A stretch of 64,000 nt of DNA from Polytrichum commune. Lineage: Eukaryota > Streptophyta > Polytrichopsida > Polytrichales > Polytrichaceae. The notes under the pieces were generated by a model. That model searched no databases. It was not told the origin of the DNA and worked only from the letters and a program-made list of their open reading frames with translations. The stretch is taken from the NCBI GenBank assembly GCA_950295325.1, contig OX485805.1, positions 51,052,758 through 51,116,757 of the forward strand, written 5' to 3'. Positions within the stretch are counted from its first letter, which is position 1; every line of letters begins with the position of its first letter. The position numbers were made by a program, and so were the translations under genes. Below are positions 58,421 to 64,000 of this stretch, piece after piece.

Positions 58421-58760
58421 CCTACAGTAGACCCTGCAAATGCAATGATTTTATAGGAGACGACTCAAGTGACATAGACTGAAACTAACCAATTGTTTGT
58501 AAAGGAACCAACAAAGTTACAACTTGGTCACTTATAGTAGGCCCCCGCAAATTCTATGATTGTCTTGGGGATGATCCAAATGATTTAAATAAATTGCGGA
58601 GTAATCATATTGAATAAATCATAATCACAAATTGTAGGTAATCATAGAATTTGTGGATTTATTCACTTAGAGTTTGTTGATTTATCCACTTTGATTTATT
58701 CACTCTAGATGACTCCACTGATATGAATAAATTGCGAGTTCTATGATTATCTATAATTTG
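58421..58760. mobile_element. Possible pogo-like MITE remnants
   Basis: TACAGTAGACCCTGCAAATG (58424) and ATAGTAGGCCCCCGCAAATT (58536) resemble CAGTAGACCCCCGC-type ends of pogo/Tigger elements. The segment is full of AATAAATTGCGG, TCTATGATT and GAATAAATC echoes in both directions. Boundaries are unclear. Confidence 0.3.
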
Positions 58761-59114
58761 TGAATTTGAATGAAATACGTGTAGCAAAGTTTGTGGGCGT
58801 AAAGAATGTGGAGAGAAAACATAACATACAATACTATCATTTTTTGTTCAGTTGTGCAAAAGAGGCCTTGAGGTAGGTAACAATTACCAAACTTCGTAAG
58901 AGAACCCGAGCATGCGAGAACCATAGAATTGTATCCCGCTAGAGAACTAGAAAGTTGTATGCGGGCATACAAATTTGCTCCTGAGTTGATTCTACTGTTA
59001 GACATAGTACAAAGGAACTCACCAACAACTACATGTTGTGAAACAAGAACGCAAAGAATGCGAAACAAGAAGTTGAAAAGTTGAGAATACGAGAGCGACT
59101 TGGTTTGATAGATT

Positions 59115-59755
59115 TATGAAATTGGTTTGGAGGATTCATGAAGTTGCTAGAGGTAAGGTTAATTATCATGAAATTGAGGTATGCCACATGTCAAGTTGGT
59201 TTAGAAGAATCATGAACTAATTTAGAAGGTTCATGAAATTGATAGAACACTCCTGTATGAACTACATGATTATAACAACGAAGAATGTATTAAAGAGTGC
59301 ATAGAGTGTTGTCAAATTTTTTTGAAGATGTTGGACACATCCACTTCCGTTTGCCGTCATATAGTTCATTTCTGAATGTTGCAGAATGGATATTTAGACA
59401 CATCAAAAGCCATGCCCAATAGAATGATCTTCGAAATCATCAAACATTACTCCGTCACAGCAATGATGACGTACAAGCAATCACAACAAACATGATGCAA
59501 GGTTGGATAAGAGAGGTCAGTAGAAATTTTGGTAGAGCTAGTCGCTCATACATGATGTAGAAATGTTCTTTGTGAAGTAAAACCACATAGTTCATGAAAT
59601 TGAATTTGTGAAGTTGCGAACATGGGCACCAAATCATGAAGTTGTTCACAACATGTAGTGAAATTGGTTGACAGTTCAAGTTACATCGGTTTGAGATTCC
59701 AATGAAATTGATAGAACCTATTGCTATATTGGTCTGTAAAATCATGAAATTGAGG
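59115..59755 (+). repeat. Field of scattered ATCATGAAATTGA motifs
   Basis: About ten matches or near matches to TTCATGAAATTGA, for example near 59117, 59165, 59231, 59591, 59698 and 59740, at irregular spacing. It lies 0.3 kb upstream of the NAC promoter. No fixed period. Confidence 0.45.
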
Positions 59756-60004
59756 TCGCCCTTCTGCGAATTCATCGTACCAAAGGAGTAAGAATAATTT
59801 TCAAACACAAGGCCAAATGCTACAAATAGTGCCAAGGGCGAGCGAAGAGAACATCTTGGAGGGAGGGAGGGAGAGGGACCCACCACATCGCCACGTAAGC
59901 GCCCCCTGTGGTACTTTGGTAAATGGTAGGCAGTAGCTAAGAAAGGTACCTATAATGTTTAATAAGTTACCTGACGGCGGCTGGGCGGGCGGGCGGGCGG
60001 GCTG

Positions 60005-60058
60005 GCTATAACCCCCTCGCCCTCCTCCCTCACCTTCCCCGGCCGGCGAGTATAGATA
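60005..60058 (+). promoter_or_regulatory. Candidate core promoter of the NAC gene
   Basis: Two TATA-like sequences lie here: CTATAAC at 60005-60011 and TATAGATA at 60051-60058. Between them is a pyrimidine-rich C/T tract of the kind seen in plant core promoters. Transcription would then begin near 60040 or 60085. Just upstream is a CGGG-type repeat at 59984-60001. Confidence 0.4.
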
Positions 60059-60228
60059 GTGCAGCGCTCTTGCAAACAATGTTTTGTCACTGGCTCGATC
60101 GCCATCTCCGGCTCTCGTCCTAGCCGCCTCTCGGCCATCTTTTCTCTTGCCTCATGTTCCTCCGTCCGTCATCTGCTGCTGGAATCTCTCGACACCCTGC
60201 CAGCTACTTGCACGCACAGCGAGCAGCA

Positions 60229-60237
60229 GGTCCCACA
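60229..60237 (+). promoter_or_regulatory. GGTCCCACA motif 1, TCP-type site
   Basis: GGTCCCAC matches the class I TCP consensus GGNCCCAC. First of five GTCCCACA copies in the NAC leader. Confidence 0.4.
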
Positions 60238-60408
60238 AGTGGTGCTAACTTACGGCTGTCATCATCTGGACTCTCGATGAGTTGCCGACCTGATCGATTT
60301 CAGTTGCAAGTTCCAGTCTTGGGTTCGTTGCTAGGATCCTGCCCCCGTGCTGGTGACCACGGGCTGTGTGGTGCATGAGCGTGAATTGGCCATTCGCATG
60401 CGTGCGCA

Positions 60409-60417
60409 GGTCCCACA
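60409..60417 (+). promoter_or_regulatory. GGTCCCACA motif 2, TCP-type site
   Basis: Same GGTCCCACA string, and the preceding CGCA/GCA-G context resembles the first copy. Confidence 0.4.
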
Positions 60418-60509
60418 GTTGGTTAGTGTGGAGGTGTAAGTTAGCAGGAGGTTGGTTGGTAGCCGGGGTTAATGCTCGAAGGGGAGCGTGGTGCAGGTTC
60501 TGTGCGAGA

Positions 60510-60517
60510 GTCCCACA
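60510..60517 (+). promoter_or_regulatory. GTCCCACA motif 3
   Basis: The same 8-mer, preceded by A instead of G, so it is one base off the TCP class I consensus. Confidence 0.3.
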
Positions 60518-60942
60518 TCATCCTGTGCTCGTGTCTCTCTCATTATCAACAACCGCAAGTGGTCACGGGTTAGGAGTTCTCCTCTGGGAGATGGTGGTGG
60601 GAGTGTAGTAATGGTTCTGCGCTGTGTGTGCCGACGTCGTTGATGTTGGCCGCGGCTGGGGACGCTGTGAGTGCTCGAGTGATGAGCCTCGAGTTGGAGA
60701 TTCCTTGACCACTCGGTGTCTGTGCTCCCTTCTTCTCTTCAGTCGCGAATCATCGGACGCTCCGAGATTGTCAATCAGCAGTCTAGCTGCTGGGTCGGTG
60801 GTGCAGTTTTTGAGTTCTGTTGGGTTGTTGTTTTGTGTCCAAGTTGGTGGTGGAGTGAAGGTCTGTCGTGGGTTTCACTTTTGGTTTGGTTTCCAAAAGT
60901 GGTCATTCTATGTGAACCTCCCACAATTTCCGTGTTCTAGAA

Positions 60943-60950
60943 GTCCCACA
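60943..60950 (+). promoter_or_regulatory. GTCCCACA motif 4
   Basis: The same 8-mer in the context AAGTCCCACAAT; a related CTCCCACAAT lies 25 bp upstream. Confidence 0.3.
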
Positions 60951-61183
60951 ATTTTACATTCCTTTACAGGTACTTAGCCGTCGCGCCTCCTGGTTAAATC
61001 CGAGTTCCTCGAGTCCGTGAGAAGACTGTGTAGCATCATCGGCTGGGTGAAGGAGCTACTGCTAGAATTCGGCAAAAGAATTTCGCAGCAGCTTCGGTAC
61101 CGCACCGCCCTGTGTGGGCTGATATTCAGTTCCCTCCGTTTCGGAGAGAACGATGAGATTCGGAGCCTTCTCCGAACAAACAA

Positions 61184-61191
61184 GTCCCACA
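61184..61191 (+). promoter_or_regulatory. GTCCCACA motif 5
   Basis: The same 8-mer in the context AAGTCCCACAAT, nearly the same flanks as motif 4, 356 bp upstream of the NAC start. Confidence 0.3.
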
Positions 61192-61546
61192 ATCATCACC
61201 CTTCGCCGTTCGCGTAGATCGTGCGTCGTGTCCCTCCAGTTGACTTCGGCCTTTGTGTCTTCCAAGTTTGATAATAAGGATATTAGTGCCTTTGAGCCTG
61301 GCCCGCCGACCTCACGCTTGCATCAGGAGGTCTCTGAGTGTTATGATCTCCCAGTTTTTTTGCTCGACCTCACTTTCCTGATAGAAATCAATTTCTTCCA
61401 ACCGTTAGATCCTGCGCAGCAACAGCAGCGGATCAGGTTGTGCTGTCACCAACAGCAGCTTGTGCCAATAATCTTAGACATCCCTAGCATCAGCAGTGCT
61501 GCAAGTAGTTGTAATTGTCTTGGAGACACGCGGTTGGGAAAAATAT

Positions 61547-63722
61547 ATGGCCACCATGTGTGTGGCCAACGACGTCCTGGCGGTGCAAGATGCCAGCATT
61601 GAGCTTCCCCCAGGCTTCCGCTTCCACCCCACCGATGAGGAGCTCGTCAGCTACTACCTCACCCGGAAGATCAACAACACCAACTTCTCGGTGAAGGCCA
61701 TCGTAGACGTAGACCTCAACAAGTGCGAGCCTTGGGACCTTCCAGGTATGCTATTGGACGAGATTTACTTCCAAAGATTTGGAAATCGGTAGCAGTTGCT
61801 GTGTCGGTATTTAGTGAGTTTATTTTGATGATATTGACAATCCATCTTGGTAGACCTTGGGAACTGAGCACCTCGAGATGTGTGTGCACTGCACATGAAG
61901 GAGGTGGGGGGAATATATGGAAAGATGTTTGCTGATATAAGTTAGTTGCTGCTTGGATACTGTGCAGAGAAAGCCAAAGTGGGGGAGAAGGAATGGTATT
62001 TTTTTAGCCTGCGGGACCGCAAGTACCCCACCGGCATGCGCACCAATCGAGCCACCGAGGCAGGCTACTGGAAGGCCACCGGCAAGGACCGTGATGTCAT
62101 AGACTCCCGCTCTCACTCCATGGTGGGTATGAAGAAGACGCTCGTCTTCTACCGTGGCCGAGCACCCAAGGGCGAGAAAACTAACTGGATCATGCACGAG
62201 TATCGCCTGGAGACTGATTCCACCAACCATCTCAACCAGCAGCCCCTCCGATCCAAGGTAGGTCATCTTCACTTTCTCTCGTGCGTTTGCTTCCTCATGT
62301 CAGCAGATGAGCCATGGAGAAATGGGGGCAAAATGGGAAGGGGGCGCCACGTGCAGGCAAACTTGAACGGACATGTGGATAGTTTCTTGTAGCTAGTAGG
62401 GAGAATGACTCTCAAGTACGGTAGTCAGGTTGCAACATTTATATTTTTCATAATGAAATGTGGCTCATCAAGTAGGTTCTTCATTGCTCAACACTTAAAA
62501 CGCTTGAGAATGAAAGTGGTTGTGTGCCCACGTATTGAGAGAGCAACCTTCTTCAATAGGACTTTGTGCTCCTTAGCACTTGTGCATTCATCACAAGTTT
62601 GCACTAGAGTCATCTGGATAGGAATACTTCACTTTTGTGATGTCTCTTGGTGGAACTCTTGGTTGGGTTTTCTTTCCCTTAGGCACGGGGAAGGGAATAT
62701 ACGAGTGCTGACGAACAGTTTGATCCAATGAAGCTTGATCTCAACACTCCTACTCTTGATAACACAATGAATGTCACCAGAAATGTCATTTTAGCATCAT
62801 TATAATTTAGGGGGAAACCATGTGGGTGTAATGATACCTGGACACACTGGCGGACGATTTTGGTGGGGGTTTTCATTTATTTATTTATTTATAGTTTTTA
62901 ATTGGTTTTTGTGATCAGAGTTGTTGACCTGTTTTGCGTTGGTGTAATGTTTGTCAGCAAGATGAGTGGGTGGTATGCCGCATCTTCCAGAAAATCTCTG
63001 GCAGCAAGAAGACGAGCTTCCTCTACAGCGACAGTGTGCGCCCATATCTGAGTTACGAGTTCCATGGAGATTCACACTCGTCTCTCCCTAGTGGCCACTC
63101 GCCAAACCAGACCATCAGCGACGACGGCGAATGCGACACGTGTGCGGGCACGGGCACGGGTTCATGCTACAACTGCCACGACCAGTTGCAAGATCAGGGT
63201 GGTGACCTGAACTGGGTGATCCGCAACAACAAGCTGTCGCCCCCCATGGACATATCATCGAACCCCATGACTAAGTACCCGCTCTACGATTCTTCCCCGC
63301 ACGCCATACGCTACAGCAGCCTGCCGCAGAGCATGATGCATCACCATGGGCAGGGCAACATGGCAGGGTATGGGCTAAGCTTATCAGGGATGGGCAACGC
63401 ACGGATGCCTAAGATGGAGCCCTACAATACGTGCGAAGGTGAGGATGAGGCGCAAAGCAGCCAGCGTGGGGGGATGGATTATGGCACGTGGCCTGTCCTC
63501 CCAGACAACATCCCAAGTGAGGGGCCCATGGTGCCCGGACTTCAAAGCATCATGAGCACTGTGACGGGCGCAGACCAGTCGTCATGTGTCTCCGAAAGCT
63601 GCTGTGAGGAGCAGCAGCCGGCTGGCCTGTTTGGTCGCTACCGAAACTACAATGGCGTCCTGGAGATGCCCGGACCCATGGTGGACAGCCTCCAGGGGAT
63701 GGAATGCATGTGGGCTTACTAG
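61547..63722 (+). CDS. NAC-domain transcription factor, NAM/CUC-like, three exons
   Basis: Spliced CDS joins 61547-61745, 61968-62257 and 62958-63722 (1254 nt, 417 residues). Both introns have GT..AG ends. The junctions rebuild an uninterrupted NAC domain: subdomain [15 protein letters not shown] at residues 20-33; WYFFS near 76-80; [20 protein letters not shown] then ATGKDR in 83-108; [17 protein letters not shown] in 119-135; WIMHEYRL 140-147; [11 protein letters not shown] 165-175 at the start of exon 3. Two introns inside the NAC domain is the usual family arrangement. NAC proteins are plant nuclear DNA-binding regulators; the domain sequence is closest in my reading to NAM/CUC boundary factors, an inference without a tree. 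Start: ATG at 61547 (MATMCVAND); a second in-frame ATG lies at 61556, and the frame stays open upstream to an ATG at 61496. The C-terminal region (176-417) is low-complexity, Cys-, Gly- and Met-rich, has a CxxCxGxGxxxCxxC stretch at 222-236, and ends ECMWAY, reminiscent of the C-terminal W motif of CUC-type proteins. Third codon positions are strongly GC-rich, unlike the surrounding DNA. Confidence 0.95.
61746..61967 (+). other. NAC gene intron 1
   Basis: This 222-bp intron starts GTATGC and ends TGTGCAG. It interrupts codon 67 after its first base, and splicing restores DLP-EKAK, the expected NAC sequence. It is AT-richer than the flanking exons. Confidence 0.9.
62258..62957 (+). other. NAC gene intron 2
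   Basis: This 700-bp phase-0 intron starts GTAGGT and ends TTTGTCAG. It separates RSK from QDEWVV, the last NAC subdomain. I see no repeat or nested gene in it beyond a short TTTA run near 62877-62892. Confidence 0.9.
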
Positions 63723-64000
63723 CTAGCTCAGAAGCGGGTGGAATCTAATTGTACACCTACATGACCGACCGTGAGAATTTTCAACATAACGCATGGCCAG
63801 GTTCAAATCACTGATTCAATAATCAACTTGACACTGAGAATTTTCAACATAAAAGTGTGGGGAGGGCACAATGACACCACACAGCCAGTTGCTTGCTCGT
63901 TCATTCGTTCGTTCGCACATGACCTACCCGTGGTGACGGTCACCCCCACGATTTCATGTGAAGTCTTGGGGTTTTCTGTACAGCTGAAATTAAGGACCAG
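63723..64000 (+). other. NAC gene 3' flank / 3' UTR
   Basis: AATAAT at 63818-63823 is a possible near-upstream polyadenylation element. A short direct repeat, GAGAATTTTCAACATAA, occurs at about 63773 and 63836. No further gene is seen before the window ends. Confidence 0.4.

Larger units (their letters stand above)
60060..61546 (+). promoter_or_regulatory. Presumed long 5' leader of the NAC gene
   Basis: From about 59960 the base composition switches from AT-rich to GC-rich, and this continues to the NAC start, consistent with a transcribed leader. It contains many upstream ATGs and CAG-ending pyrimidine tracts (for example ending at 60741 and 60969) that could be 3' splice sites of a leader intron. 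Five GTCCCACA motifs are scattered through it. The extent and splicing are inferred; no transcript data are available. Confidence 0.5.

Noticed and set aside
59455-59886. 143-codon open frame on the minus strand upstream of the NAC gene
   Set aside because: It crosses the ATCATGAAATTGA motif field and shows no domain; judged a chance frame.

Overview
This is a gene-poor, AT-rich stretch of nuclear DNA from a land plant. Three things support that: a canonical three-exon NAC-domain transcription factor gene at the right end, plant-type TTTAGGG telomere-like repeats at 47814-47880, and decayed copies of transposon classes typical of plants (LINEs, solo LTRs, Harbinger-like and Tigger-like elements, foldback MITEs). 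The lineage cannot be fixed from sequence alone. The 60 kb of gene-free DNA and the very GC-rich NAC coding exons would suit a large-genome vascular plant such as a lycophyte, fern or gymnosperm, but that is a guess.

Layout. 1-20 kb: a TIR element family whose ends read ...GGTATTTAGTGTC (681-1216, 3703-6025, 17089-17628). One copy is split by a 1.84-kb solo LTR with a 5-bp target duplication. A second LTR of the same family lies in the opposite orientation at 8640-10192, followed by an inverted pair of about 0.95-kb repeats (10245-11215 and 14160-15085). At 18.5-19.7 kb there is an exon-like fragment, a segment duplicated from 2.3 kb, and a 119-bp tandem array. 20-36 kb: Harbinger-like MITEs, an unrecognised decayed coding region (21.4-22.3 kb), a Tigger/pogo-type transposase relic (23.1-24.6 kb), a GC-rich island, another unrecognised coding relic (27.4-28.4 kb), nested palindromes (33.0-33.2 kb) and a LINE reverse-transcriptase fragment (35.4-36.0 kb, minus). 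36-60 kb: mostly featureless AT-rich DNA carrying a Harbinger-like MITE (40.3-40.9 kb), a tandem duplication with a mini-MITE (41.1-41.75 kb), a near-perfect long hairpin (42.46-42.6 kb), a 5'-truncated LINE between about 98-bp direct repeats (43.6-45.55 kb), inverted telomere repeats (47.8 kb), a long GT microsatellite (50 kb) and several small TIR elements.

60-63.7 kb: the only gene I can support as intact. It encodes a 417-residue NAC protein of the NAM/CUC type, with a long GC-rich 5' region. That region holds five GTCCCACA motifs, two of them full matches to the class I TCP-site consensus, and an upstream reading frame that overlaps the NAC start. The C-terminal part has a CxxCxGxGxxxCxxC pattern resembling a DnaJ-type zinc finger and a degenerate miR164-like stretch.

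I see no convincing gene cluster or new multi-gene system. The points most worth checking are in the NAC gene (cysteine motif, repeated leader motif, overlapping uORF, miR164-like site), the nested solo-LTR insertion, the LINE with its very long flanking repeats, the 42.5-kb hairpin and the telomere-repeat inversion.
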